A DNA stretch of 64,000 nt. It comes from Nostoc sp. TCL26-01. GTDB lineage: Bacteria > Cyanobacteriota > Cyanobacteriia > Cyanobacteriales > Nostocaceae. The translations under genes were made by a program, and so were the position numbers. The stretch lies in assembly GCF_013393945.1 (NCBI RefSeq), contig NZ_CP040297.1, forward strand, positions 1,504,804 to 1,568,803, given 5' to 3'. A model generated the notes under the pieces. It saw only the letters and a list, made by a program, of their open reading frames with translations. It searched no databases and was not told the origin of the DNA. Positions 53,664-63,058 of this stretch are shown in pieces; positions within the stretch are counted from its first letter, which is position 1; every line of letters starts with the position of its first letter.

Positions 53664-55190
53664 ATGAGGTACATATTTTTTAGCTGGTTACTTCCTTTTG
53701 CTGTCACTTGTTTTGCGAGAAACGCCTTAGCCGTGCAATATCAGTCTTCATCTTCTCTTAATCATACTCTGGCTGTAGTGTCAACAGATGAAAATTTTTA
53801 TACCCAGGCAAATCAGTTACTCCAACAACAACTGGATTTGATTACACGTATTGAACAGGCTTTGATTTCCCCAGATGCCAATCGAATGAGGGCTGTCAGG
53901 GGACAATTAACTGTCCAAACGAAAATTGTGGAAGGTTTTCTCAAGCGTCAAAATCGGAGTAGTCCAGTTTTATGTAACCCCACGGATGCTTCCCCTCTAC
54001 CTGGACAGTTAGATAATTCACAAACAAAAATTTATTGTTCTTTGTCTGCTGCTAGCCAGGAATTACTTAAACTAGCTCCAGTGCTAGATCAACTTTTATC
54101 TCGACGGGGTGAATTAGCTTTAGTCAGAAAGTTACCTCTGATTAATGGTGAACGTCAATCAGATCCAGTAATGGCGATGAAACCCATACAGCGTCCCTAT
54201 CTGAACCAGCCAGCAACACCTTTTTCGACAACAGAACCAAATTTAGAATTGACAAACCAACCAACACCCAGACAGTCTACGGAAATTACCTCCCCATCTA
54301 CACTACCAATAATTGGTAGAATTACCAAAACCGCCATAGCTAACTATGTACCACCAATTCAACCTGCGATCGCTGCACCAGAAACAGTGCTAACTATTTT
54401 GGCAACGGCGAAGCAGATGTTAACAGCAGTACAAACGGAATTTCCCGCCGGAACCAAGTTTAGAGATTCCCAGGAAACAACCACAGCCCTTGACCGTTTT
54501 GCTTACGGACTTGACCCCCAAGAACCGCAAACCTATGCCAAGTTTTTGCGATTACCACATACGGGGATTTTCCGAGCTTTACCCACATTGGCTTACCAGC
54601 GTCCATTAAATACGCTGTGGAACCGATTACAGCCTAGTGTGAGTGAACGCTATCCTTTTCCGGCTTTGGGTAATACTCAGGGAGGATTTAATCCTAGTCT
54701 AGCACTTCAGGTTGTAGGCGATCGCTTTAAATTACAGGATCAAGGAGTAGATTACAGTTTTATGGTGGATGTGGGCGATATTCCTTTGGAAAAACTGGAT
54801 CACCAGTTAAAATCAGTAGCTTTGCCCACAAGAGAATTTTTTCTCAACTATCAACCACCAAAAGAGTTAGCAGCTTTACCAGTGGAAAGACGGCGGTTTA
54901 TTACTGGCAAAGACCAAAACTGGAATCAAAGCCAGGTGATTTTAGCCAGTGCCACAGCTAAATTGCATCATACTTATATAGTGCGATCGCTGCAATTCCA
55001 ACTACCAGAAATTCTCCTCAATCGTCAACTAACAAATTTAGAACAAAGCCGCTACATAGACCAATTAAAACAAATCCGCAGTAGCGACATCATTTTAGCT
55101 TTCCGACCAGTCCGCAGCCGTACTGATGGCAGTTATACAATTCTATGGCGAGTTTTAAACGAACTACCTGCGCCGCAAATTAGTTATTAG
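53664..55190 (+). CDS. Exported protein of unknown function
   Basis: 508 residues; not recognised. Signal peptide at 1-23 (YIFFSWLLPFAVTCFARNALA). The region at about 35-150 is helical with QANQLLQQQLDLITRIEQAL and is followed by a Pro/Thr-rich linker (about 165-220). The C-terminal half (about 235-505) looks globular, with RFAYGLDPQEPQTYAKFLRLPHTGIFRALP and LKQIRSSDIILAFRPVRSR. Its position upstream of an SLH lipoprotein suggests an envelope role, by inference only. Confidence 0.68.
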   Translation: MRYIFFSWLLPFAVTCFARNALAVQYQSSSSLNHTLAVVSTDENFYTQANQLLQQQLDLITRIEQALISPDANRMRAVRGQLTVQTKIVEGFLKRQNRSSPVLCNPTDASPLPGQLDNSQTKIYCSLSAASQELLKLAPVLDQLLSRRGELALVRKLPLINGERQSDPVMAMKPIQRPYLNQPATPFSTTEPNLELTNQPTPRQSTEITSPSTLPIIGRITKTAIANYVPPIQPAIAAPETVLTILATAKQMLTAVQTEFPAGTKFRDSQETTTALDRFAYGLDPQEPQTYAKFLRLPHTGIFRALPTLAYQRPLNTLWNRLQPSVSERYPFPALGNTQGGFNPSLALQVVGDRFKLQDQGVDYSFMVDVGDIPLEKLDHQLKSVALPTREFFLNYQPPKELAALPVERRRFITGKDQNWNQSQVILASATAKLHHTYIVRSLQFQLPEILLNRQLTNLEQSRYIDQLKQIRSSDIILAFRPVRSRTDGSYTILWRVLNELPAPQISY

Positions 55191-55240
55191 TCAATAGTCA
55201 TTGGTCAATAGTCAATAGTCATTGGTCATTGGTCATTGGC
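55191..55240. repeat. STRR heptad array
   Basis: About seven GTCATTG/GTCAATA units directly after the stop of the gene at 53664, followed by an ATTACGTAGC repeat fragment. Confidence 0.8.
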
Positions 55241-55372
55241 TACTCTCTCTATTCTGTGTTTGACTCTGTCTGTTGACTCAATTACGTAGCTTGCTTCTCG
55301 CCTTTGGCGAGTATTACGAATTATCATCACTTTGCGCTAGGGTAGGAATTGACACGTGATTTGTGATTTTGT

Positions 55373-56791
55373 GTGTTTGCTTGTAAACGACCAACTGTAT
55401 TTTTGAGTTTGGCTGTCTTGATGACTGCTCTAACAGCCTGTTCTAGCTCTCCTAGTGCTAAAAATTGGGAGCAGTCTTTGGCAGCTGATCCGCAGTTGCA
55501 GGATAATTCTGTGGTTTTTGGTGGTAGGAAAGAGGGTGCAGGTCAAGTAGGGCAAAATCAGCCTTCTGTGCAATTACCAGCCGACTTTCCCAAAGAGATT
55601 CCCATATATACAAATGCTCAATTACAGGAAGTCACACCTGCTACGGGTTCAGACAATCGAGTTTCAGCTCGTTGGCTGAGTTCTGAACCGAGCAATTTTA
55701 TCATTGGCTTTTATCGTAACCAGTTGCAGACGAACAACTGGCAAATTTTGCAACAGCCGACTGATGATGCGGAAGGTACATTTGAGGCACGGCGTAATGA
55801 TTTGTTGGTGAAAGTTGCGATTCAACCTAAATCTGTGACTAACGCCGCACCAAACCAACCACAAACATCTACGTTGTTGAAAATTGAGTATACACCTAAT
55901 AGTACAGCTAGTACAGCTACAGCCCAACCTGACTCAGCTAACAGTCCCACGGCAACAGGCAATAATATTCCCCAACCTGGTGAACCACAGTTTATTGGCC
56001 CAGTACCACCAGCCAATTGGGCAACACAACCAACAAACACAGCCGTGAATCCTGCCCCCACGACATCGACATTTAGCGATTTAAATAAAGCACCGCAACA
56101 ACTACGGCAATACATCCAAGATTTAGCTGCGTTGGATATATTTGATTTAAATTCTGCATCAACTAAAAATAATTCCAGTCCTACAACTAATCAATTTGAA
56201 CCCAATAAAATTATTACCCGGAGAGAATATGCTCGCTGGTTAGTCGCTGCTAATAATGCTATGTATGCTAACAATCTGAGCAAACAGATTCGTTTGGCGG
56301 CAGAAACTTCACAACCAGCTTTTAGTGATGTACCTGCCAAAGATCCAGATTTCCCAATTATTCAGGGTTTAGCTGAAGCAGGGTTAATTCCCAGTCCTTT
56401 ATCAGGAGATGCGACGACAGTTTTGTTTCGTCCTGATGCACCGTTGATTCGGGAACAGTTGATTTTGTGGAAATTACCTTTGGATACTCGGCAAGGTTTA
56501 CCCACCGCTAACTTGGAAGCAGTTAAGGAAACTTGGGGTTTCCAAGATGCAGGCAAGATAGATCCCAAGGCTTTAAGAGCAGTGTTAGCTGATTTTCAAA
56601 ATGGTGAACAAGCGAATATTCGTCGGGTGTTTGGCTACACCACTTTATTTCAGCCCAAGAAACCTGTAACTCGTGCAGAAGCGGCGGCGACTTTGTGGTA
56701 TTTTGGAACTCAAGGTGAGGGTATATCAGCCGTTGATGCGCTCAAGTTGCAGCAAACACCAACCGTGAGTGGAGTGCGATCGCCAAATTAA
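55373..56791 (+). CDS. Lipoprotein with S-layer homology (SLH) domain
   Basis: 472 residues from a GTG start. The lipobox LTALTAC puts the lipidated Cys at residue 23. A domain at about 75-165 (FPKEIPIYTNAQLQEV, WLSSEPSNFIIGFYRNQLQTNNW) resembles small envelope domains; a Pro/Thr/Asn-rich linker spans about 170-230. One clear SLH module, ITRREYARWLVAANNAMY and FSDVPAKDPDFPIIQGLAEAGLI (about 275-345), is followed by a weaker one (FRPDAPLIREQLILWKL and PVTRAEAAATLWYF). SLH modules bind cell-wall polymers, so it probably links outer membrane or periplasm to peptidoglycan. Confidence 0.85.
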   Translation: MFACKRPTVFLSLAVLMTALTACSSSPSAKNWEQSLAADPQLQDNSVVFGGRKEGAGQVGQNQPSVQLPADFPKEIPIYTNAQLQEVTPATGSDNRVSARWLSSEPSNFIIGFYRNQLQTNNWQILQQPTDDAEGTFEARRNDLLVKVAIQPKSVTNAAPNQPQTSTLLKIEYTPNSTASTATAQPDSANSPTATGNNIPQPGEPQFIGPVPPANWATQPTNTAVNPAPTTSTFSDLNKAPQQLRQYIQDLAALDIFDLNSASTKNNSSPTTNQFEPNKIITRREYARWLVAANNAMYANNLSKQIRLAAETSQPAFSDVPAKDPDFPIIQGLAEAGLIPSPLSGDATTVLFRPDAPLIREQLILWKLPLDTRQGLPTANLEAVKETWGFQDAGKIDPKALRAVLADFQNGEQANIRRVFGYTTLFQPKKPVTRAEAAATLWYFGTQGEGISAVDALKLQQTPTVSGVRSPN

Positions 56792-56802
56792 TCTAGTCAA
56801 AA

Positions 56803-57138
56803 TCAAGCAACAGAAAAATCTGTAACCTGACGATATTCAGGACGAATAAAACCTAGAACAATATCATCTTTCATTATCCCTAAATCAAGTAAAGCGTCAG
56901 TTATTCCTGTTTCTGTGCCATCGGATTCAATGTATACTTTACCTGCAAAAATTCGTACATGAATTACTACTGCATGAACTCTACCTGTTTGATCCCAGCC
57001 AGTATCTATCAATAAATAATTATCAGATTTTTCATCACAAATAGATAGGCTGTCAATCTGACCATGACTAGGTTTATATTTGGCGTGCTTTTCCACAACA
57101 CTTGCTACGACTTGTCTATATTTCTCTAACTTATCCAT
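56803..57138 (-). CDS. xisI: XisI-family protein (fdxN element excision controlling factor)
   Basis: 111 residues, full length. The family pattern is present: MDKLEKYRQVVASVVEKHAKYKPSHG, YLLIDTGWDQTGRVHAVVIHVRIFAGKVYIESDGTE and ITDALLDLGIMKDDIVLGFIRPEYR. XisI with XisH controls excision of the fdxN element during heterocyst differentiation in Anabaena; most genomic copies have other or unknown roles. The start overlaps the 3' end of the truncated xisH, the normal operon arrangement. Confidence 0.9.
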   Translation of the reverse strand: MDKLEKYRQVVASVVEKHAKYKPSHGQIDSLSICDEKSDNYLLIDTGWDQTGRVHAVVIHVRIFAGKVYIESDGTETGITDALLDLGIMKDDIVLGFIRPEYRQVTDFSVA

Positions 57139-57284
57139 TGCACAATTACCTCCTGGTTTGGATCAAAAATCAGATAGTTAATTTGCTGGTCACTCAAAAT
57201 ATCTTGAATTGCTGGTTTAAGAAAAAAGTCTTGATAAGCAGCTTCAGGAATAGTTATGTATCTGGGGATTTTAATTGTCCCCAG
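57126..57284 (-). pseudogene. xisH: XisH C-terminal remnant
   Basis: The minus-strand frame after a TAA at 57285-57287 reads IPRYITIPEAAYQDFFLKPAI, then ILSDQQINYLIFDPNQEVIVQWIS, which is the C-terminal end of XisH. It stops at 57126-57128, overlapping the xisI start in the usual way. The N-terminal two-thirds, including the nuclease-like part, are missing and no start precedes it. Confidence 0.8.
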
Positions 57285-57314
57285 TTAGACAAAAAGTAAA
57301 TTTTAGTTAATTAT

Positions 57315-58511
57315 TTAGCTCACAGAAATTACCTGTGATGGGGAGGCGAGATTTTTAGTCATGGTTAAAACTGTTTGTCTTGCCCATTGATCTGCTGCCA
57401 AAATGTCATCTAAAGAAGGATTTGCACAGTTATCATTTTGATGGCGATCGCACACTAATTCAATACACCGAGGAATATCTAAAAATTTGATTTTCTCTTC
57501 TAGAAATAATGCCACTAGTTGTTCATTGGCAGCATTTAATACTGCTGGCATGGAACCACCTGCTTTCCCCGCAGCATAGGCTAACTGCATACAAGGATAC
57601 TTTTGGTGGTCTGGTTCACGGAAGGTGAGGTTGCCAGCTTTGACTAAATCTAGGCGTTCCCAATCAGTGTGGATGCGTTCTGGCCAAGATAGGGCATACA
57701 ACAAGGGTAAACGCATATCTGGCCAGCCCAGTTGCGCTAGTACAGAAGTATCTTGTAGCTCAATCAGGGAGTGAATAATGCTTTGGGGATGAATGACAAT
57801 TTCAATGTCTGAGTAGTCTAACTCAAACAAGAAGTGTGCTTCAATCACTTCTAGACCTTTATTCATCAAGGTGGCTGAGTCTACTGTAATCTTTCGCCCC
57901 ATTGACCAGTTAGGATGCTTGAGGGCATCAGCTACGGTCACTTCTGCTAACTTAGCCACATCCCAATCTCGGAATGCACCACCAGAAGCCGTCAGTAGAA
58001 TCTTGCGTAAGCCGCCTTTGGGAACGCCTTGGAGGCATTGAAAAATCGCTGAATGTTCAGAATCGGCAGGTAGTAGTTTAACACCGTGTTTGGCAACTAA
58101 GGGTAAAACTACAGGGCCGCCAGCGATGAGAGTTTCTTTATTTGCTAAAGCAATATCTTTACCAGCTTCAATGGCGGCGATGGTTGGCAGTAACCCAGCA
58201 CAACCGACAATTCCGGTGACAACTGTTTGAGCATCGCCATAGCGAGCTACTTCAATCACGCCTGCTTCCCCACCCAGTAAAATGGGTTGGGGATCAAGGT
58301 CTTTGATAGCTGCTTGCAGGTCTGGCAATTTTTCCGCAGCCGAAATGGCAGCTATTTGTGGTCGAAATTGCCGAATTTGCTCTGCCAACATTGCTACATT
58401 GCTCCCAGCTGCTAACCCCACGATCCGAAACTGATCTGGGTACTGAGTCACAATATCTAAAGTCTGAGTACCGATTGAGCCGGTGGAACCAACAAGAGTA
58501 ATAGCTTTCAC
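57315..58511 (-). CDS. dxr: 1-deoxy-D-xylulose 5-phosphate reductoisomerase
   Basis: Second step of the MEP isoprenoid pathway, making 2-C-methyl-D-erythritol 4-phosphate with NADPH. 398 residues, normal. N-terminal cofactor motif [39 protein letters not shown] with the metal ligands, and [11 protein letters not shown] plus [28 protein letters not shown] for substrate binding are all intact. Confidence 0.97.
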   Translation of the reverse strand: MKAITLVGSTGSIGTQTLDIVTQYPDQFRIVGLAAGSNVAMLAEQIRQFRPQIAAISAAEKLPDLQAAIKDLDPQPILLGGEAGVIEVARYGDAQTVVTGIVGCAGLLPTIAAIEAGKDIALANKETLIAGGPVVLPLVAKHGVKLLPADSEHSAIFQCLQGVPKGGLRKILLTASGGAFRDWDVAKLAEVTVADALKHPNWSMGRKITVDSATLMNKGLEVIEAHFLFELDYSDIEIVIHPQSIIHSLIELQDTSVLAQLGWPDMRLPLLYALSWPERIHTDWERLDLVKAGNLTFREPDHQKYPCMQLAYAAGKAGGSMPAVLNAANEQLVALFLEEKIKFLDIPRCIELVCDRHQNDNCANPSLDDILAADQWARQTVLTMTKNLASPSQVISVS

Positions 58512-58756
58512 AATTGCTTCAGGATCTACAGATAACTCTCACTATAAATTGCTGGGGACTCATTACGAACAGCGATCGCCACATTAGGGACTTTCAACTA
58601 AAAAAATATACAATCGCTTTGGTGAGTCGGGGAAGCAGGTTAAGTAGGGGAAGTAGGGGAGGCAGGGGAGGAAAAATCCATTTTCGCCATGTAGGTGCAA
58701 AATATTACTGTTAAATTACAGAATTATCAACATCAATCAGAAAATGCCGAGGGGAA

Positions 58757-60082
58757 TTGCAGGAAATATTCAAGTCTATGATTAAATTGCCAATATTGAT
58801 GAAAAAATTCTTATGGAAAAATGATTTTCTCTTCCCGATATTGATGTGGTTTTTTAGTCGCATCTTTATCGGGATTACTATGTTACTGGTAGCGCCAAAT
58901 TTGCCATCGGCTGAGAATAATTCATCTGGTTGGGGTTGGGAAGTTTTTGATGCTTGGGATAGTGTACATTATCGGGCGATCGCTACTACTGGATATGAAT
59001 TTGTTAATGATGGCAAACAACACAATCTAGCTTTCTTCCCCTTATTTCCCCTGTGCATTCGATTCTTGATGAACTTGGGTTGCTCTTTTGAAGCTGCTGG
59101 TCTTTTGATTAATAACTTAGCTTTTTTAGCAGCACTTTACTGGCTCTATTTTTGGCTGAAAGATTTCTATGGTATTAGTGTTGCCAGGTGGGCAACGGCT
59201 GTGGTGTCTTGGTATCCTTCTTCGATGTTTACCGGAGTAGTGTATACAGAGGGATTGTATTTATTTTTGAGTACAGCCGCCTTAAGGGCTTTTGATCAAA
59301 AGCAGTATGGATGGATGGCTATTTGGGGGGCAATGGCGACAGCCACCCGTCCTACAGGTATGGCCATGATACCCGCATTTGCGATCGCTGCTTGGCAAGA
59401 ACGCCGACCCCCCATTGCCTACATTGCAGGTTTAGCAACTGCTACAGGTGTCTTGCTATTTAGTCTATATTGTGCTATGGAATTTCACGATCCGTTAGCT
59501 TTTATCGCTGCCCAACGCGGCTGGCGGCCTTCTTTGGGATTTGATTGGCAGGGTTGGTTGAATATGCTGATGCTGATTGCTGTTGGTTCCCAAAACTGGC
59601 AAGGTGGCTGGCTACCGGCTGCTTCTGGGCTGATCAATGATCCTTGGCATCCTTTGCTGTTTACTATAGTTGTGGGCGGTGGATATTGTTTATATCGCTT
59701 CCGTCAACACTGGAATTCTGCCAAGATTATCTACGGTTTTTATACTTTAGTTTTATTGTTGTTGCTATTGGCACAAGAAAATCTAATTAATCGCTTGCTC
59801 AATGCTGTGATGATTTTGGGTGGTGGTTATATCTTGTGGCGTTTCCGGCAGCAAATGACTTTAGTAACTACAGTGTATGGATTTTGCGGTATTGGGTTGC
59901 TGCTAGCTTCTGGCGGGACAATATCCTTGAGCCGATTGGCCTATGGCATAGTACCTTTAAGTATAGCGATCGGGATGCTGCTATCTCGCTATCCCCGACA
60001 AGGCTATTTTGTCTTAGGTTTATTCATTACATTACTGGCGAAGTTAGCTGTAGGATTTGCACAAGAACAATGGGTGGGTTAA
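58757..60082 (+). CDS. PIG-V-like mannosyltransferase family membrane protein
   Basis: 441 residues, about ten transmembrane segments. The loop after the first helix has WEVFDAWDSVHYRAIATTGYEF and then NLAFFPLFPLCIRFL, the pattern of PIG-V (GT76-like) GT-C glycosyltransferases, with the acidic WD pair expected to be catalytic. WLYF..VSWYPSSMFTGVVYTEGLYLF and ATRPTGMAM also fit. The start may be one of the later Met codons. It overlaps the next gene by 13 bp, so the two are probably co-translated. Confidence 0.8.
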   Translation: MQEIFKSMIKLPILMKKFLWKNDFLFPILMWFFSRIFIGITMLLVAPNLPSAENNSSGWGWEVFDAWDSVHYRAIATTGYEFVNDGKQHNLAFFPLFPLCIRFLMNLGCSFEAAGLLINNLAFLAALYWLYFWLKDFYGISVARWATAVVSWYPSSMFTGVVYTEGLYLFLSTAALRAFDQKQYGWMAIWGAMATATRPTGMAMIPAFAIAAWQERRPPIAYIAGLATATGVLLFSLYCAMEFHDPLAFIAAQRGWRPSLGFDWQGWLNMLMLIAVGSQNWQGGWLPAASGLINDPWHPLLFTIVVGGGYCLYRFRQHWNSAKIIYGFYTLVLLLLLLAQENLINRLLNAVMILGGGYILWRFRQQMTLVTTVYGFCGIGLLLASGGTISLSRLAYGIVPLSIAIGMLLSRYPRQGYFVLGLFITLLAKLAVGFAQEQWVG

Positions 60083-61497
60083 AAGACCAAATCAAAAAAC
60101 CAAATCACTCTATATCTATAGTGCTGATGATTGGCGTAAGTGCGTTAATTTTATTTGCTGCTAGCAGTCTGAGACACGCTTTATTTCAATCAACAGCTCT
60201 TGATTTAGCTGTCTTTGATCAATGGGTATATTTAACTAGTCAAGGACTACCACCCATTTCATCATTCTTGGGATTTCACATATTAGGAGATCATGCTGCT
60301 TTTATTTTGTATGCGATCGCATTACTATATAAAATTCACCCTAATGTACACTGGCTATTTGCAGTACAGGCTATTGCTCTAGCTGTAGGAGTAGTTCCCA
60401 TATATGCCTTAAGTTTGCAAGCTGGCTTATCCATTGCTTATGCTCAAGCAACTGCTCTTACATATTTACTTTATCCGGCATTGTTCAATATCAACTTTTT
60501 TACAGACTTCCGCCCTGAAGCGATCGCCATTCCCGCTTTATTATGGGCAATGTGGGCTGGAATTGGTAAACACACTTGGCAAATAATTTTAGCTGTTGCT
60601 CTAGTCTTAAGTTGCAAAGATATCTTGAGTTTAACTGTAATTGCTTTAGGTTTTTGGTTGTGGTTAATTCAACGTCGGCGTTGGTATGGCATTGGATGTA
60701 TCTTCACGGGTGTAATTTGGTATTTCATCACAATTGGTCATCTTGTTCCTATGCTGCGAGGTAGTGAAGCAGGTGGAGTTGTGTTTTATCGTTCTCTTGG
60801 CAACACTCCCGTGCAAATTCTCTGGAATATTATTACCCAACCAGAATTAATTTTCGGAAAATTCTTTTTACCTGACACAATATTTTACTATTTGTTGCTA
60901 ATCTTACCAGTAATTATTGGGTTACACTGGCAAAAAATCATGGCAATTCTGCCAGCTTCACCAATGTTATTACTCAATATTCTTTCTGATTATTGGGCGC
61001 AGCGAGACTTAATTCATCATTATTCTTTGGCAATTTTTCCATTTATTATTGTCTGGCTGATACAATCGATACCCCAATACCAGCAAGAACAAAAAAGACG
61101 TTGGCTGAAGCCACGTTTTTTAGTTATTTGGTCTATGATTGCATTTTTGCTTTTAGCCAAGTATGAATTTTTCTTTACACGTTATCTTTCAAGTCTACCA
61201 AATTTAAATTCTCTATATACTGCTGTGAGTCTAGTACAAACTAATGAAAGTGTTTTAACAACATCAAGAATAGCCCCTCACTTAAGTCATCGTCAAATTA
61301 TTAAGCTAACTAATCCAAACAGCGAATATTTAAACAATAACTATCAATCTTTTAAATATGTACTGCTGGATTCACTAAATTTAAGTTTAGCTAAAAAAAC
61401 AGAATTTCATCCTAGCTTAATTACGACACTCCAAAATGATTCATCATTTAAATTGTCTTATCAAAAAGATCATGTCTATTTGTTTACTAAAAAGTAG
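60070..61497 (+). CDS. DUF2079 membrane protein (GT-C-like)
   Basis: 475 residues from the ATG at 60070; a longer frame reading back to 59836 lies inside the preceding gene and is rejected. About ten transmembrane helices. The N-terminal loop FDQWVYLTSQGLPPISSFLG followed by HILGDHAAFILYAIALLYKI is the DUF2079 signature, related to GT-C glycosyltransferases. HHYSLAIFPFIIVWL is near residue 315. Forms an overlapping pair with the PIG-V-like gene. Unknown substrate. Confidence 0.8.
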   Translation: MGGLKDQIKKPNHSISIVLMIGVSALILFAASSLRHALFQSTALDLAVFDQWVYLTSQGLPPISSFLGFHILGDHAAFILYAIALLYKIHPNVHWLFAVQAIALAVGVVPIYALSLQAGLSIAYAQATALTYLLYPALFNINFFTDFRPEAIAIPALLWAMWAGIGKHTWQIILAVALVLSCKDILSLTVIALGFWLWLIQRRRWYGIGCIFTGVIWYFITIGHLVPMLRGSEAGGVVFYRSLGNTPVQILWNIITQPELIFGKFFLPDTIFYYLLLILPVIIGLHWQKIMAILPASPMLLLNILSDYWAQRDLIHHYSLAIFPFIIVWLIQSIPQYQQEQKRRWLKPRFLVIWSMIAFLLLAKYEFFFTRYLSSLPNLNSLYTAVSLVQTNESVLTTSRIAPHLSHRQIIKLTNPNSEYLNNNYQSFKYVLLDSLNLSLAKKTEFHPSLITTLQNDSSFKLSYQKDHVYLFTKK

Positions 61498-61504
61498 ATG
61501 AGTC

Positions 61505-63058
61505 TTAGTTTAAGATGTTTGTATGAATCAAGTTAAATTTTTCAGAAGCTCCTAATAGTTGAGCATTTGGTAAATTTAACATCTGGAAAGTGGGATTATC
61601 TAATAATAGGTAAGATTTAGTTCCCGCCATCTTTTTTAGGGTTTCGCTGTTTACTGGGATCACTCGACAATCACAGTAAAAATCTAAACTAGGACGACTA
61701 TAGGCAAAAGAAGTATAAACTTTAGTTCCTGGTGAAACATGAGTGCGAATTAATGTAGCCACTGGTTTGACTGGGAAGGCTTCATTTAATTCCCAAATCC
61801 ATGATTGGGAACTCATTAACAATGCCAAAACCACATACATTCCGACAAATAAAACGGCAATAAACCGGCGATCGCTCATCTTCACCAGCCATGCTACTAT
61901 ACCCATACTGACTGCGAGAACCAGACTCATGACTATCAACATAGGTTGGGGATCTGTAGTCACGAAGTAGACGCAACCAAATAAACCTGCGATCGCTAAC
62001 ACTGCAAATAATAATGTCCCAGCTTTTGTGGAAAAATGACGATGCTGCCAAATATCGCTGAGTTTAGCACCAATTGCCAGAGCCAGAAATGGATATATGG
62101 GTATCACATACCAAGGTAGTTTTGTTCTCATCACAGAAATAGTTAGCAAGTAAATAATTGTGCCAACTAAAACTAAACTTCCCCAAGAAGTATGGCGTTT
62201 TTTCACAGCTAAATAAAAGCCTCCTGGCCAAAATACCAGCCAAGGAAAACTATATTTAATTATTTCGATAAAATAGTAGAAAATATTCCCGCTATTCCCC
62301 TCAACAGGTTGCACAAGACGGTTAAATGTTTGTGCTTGCAAATTTACTTGGACAAAAATGTTTCCATAATGTTGCCATTGAGCAGTATACCAAGCGATCG
62401 CTGGAGCATTGCCTAAAAATAAACCCGTCCATAAATAAGGACTCTTCAATAAAACTAATTGTTTATCTGCTAATAAGAATACACCAGCAATTCCCCCCAA
62501 CAACAAAACTATTAGACCTTTAGTTAAGGCAATTAGTCCCAAACCCAATCCTACACCCAAAGCATATTTTTGGTTCTGACGCGCTTTCAGTAAACAAAAC
62601 AGTACGATGAGAAAAAAAGTCACCAATGTACCATCCAACATTGCCAATCTGCCATGACGCACCACAGGTAACATTGTTAAGTAAACCAAAGCTGTAAATA
62701 ATGCTGGTAAACTTTTGCTAAAAAGCTGCCTACCCACCAAAAAAAGTAAAGGCACACCCAAGGCTGTTAAAACTGCACCAGGAAAGCGTGTTGTCCATTC
62801 ATTCACACCACCCAGGGAATAAGTTAGAGCAATTAAGCTGTGCAGCAAAGGCGGCTTGTTGTAGTAGGGTTCTCCAGCTAAAGTAGGATAAAGCCAACGC
62901 ATTGTACCATCAGGAGCGCGCCAAATATCACGAGCTACTTGAGCGATCGTCCCTTCATCCCAATCTCTTAAGGGAGAATTCCCCAAAAACATTAGCCACA
63001 GTAACAGAGACAGCACCAACAAGCTCAATAGCCATTCTTTGTCTGGGAATGGACGCAT
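61505..63058 (-). CDS. ArnT/PMT-like membrane glycosyltransferase (GT39-type)
   Basis: 517 residues, about 11 transmembrane segments. RDWDEGTIAQVARDIW (about residues 32-47) has the catalytic acidic pair in the first extracytoplasmic loop, and PTLAGEPYYNKPPLLHSLIAL is the conserved lipid-sugar-binding region. The C-terminal soluble part is about 90 residues (ATLIRTHVSPGTKVYTSFAYSRPSLDFYCDCRVIP). Probably transfers a sugar from a polyprenyl phosphate to an envelope acceptor. It converges on the DUF2079 gene with a 7-bp gap. Confidence 0.83.
   Translation of the reverse strand: MRPFPDKEWLLSLLVLSLLLWLMFLGNSPLRDWDEGTIAQVARDIWRAPDGTMRWLYPTLAGEPYYNKPPLLHSLIALTYSLGGVNEWTTRFPGAVLTALGVPLLFLVGRQLFSKSLPALFTALVYLTMLPVVRHGRLAMLDGTLVTFFLIVLFCLLKARQNQKYALGVGLGLGLIALTKGLIVLLLGGIAGVFLLADKQLVLLKSPYLWTGLFLGNAPAIAWYTAQWQHYGNIFVQVNLQAQTFNRLVQPVEGNSGNIFYYFIEIIKYSFPWLVFWPGGFYLAVKKRHTSWGSLVLVGTIIYLLTISVMRTKLPWYVIPIYPFLALAIGAKLSDIWQHRHFSTKAGTLLFAVLAIAGLFGCVYFVTTDPQPMLIVMSLVLAVSMGIVAWLVKMSDRRFIAVLFVGMYVVLALLMSSQSWIWELNEAFPVKPVATLIRTHVSPGTKVYTSFAYSRPSLDFYCDCRVIPVNSETLKKMAGTKSYLLLDNPTFQMLNLPNAQLLGASEKFNLIHTNILN

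Noticed and set aside
57102..57299. 65-codon plus-strand frame opposite xisI/xisH
   Set aside because: The minus strand encodes the recognisable XisH end; the plus-strand frame is its shadow.
59836..60069. N-terminal extension of the DUF2079 protein
   Set aside because: Lies in another frame inside the PIG-V-like gene; the family start fits the ATG at 60070.
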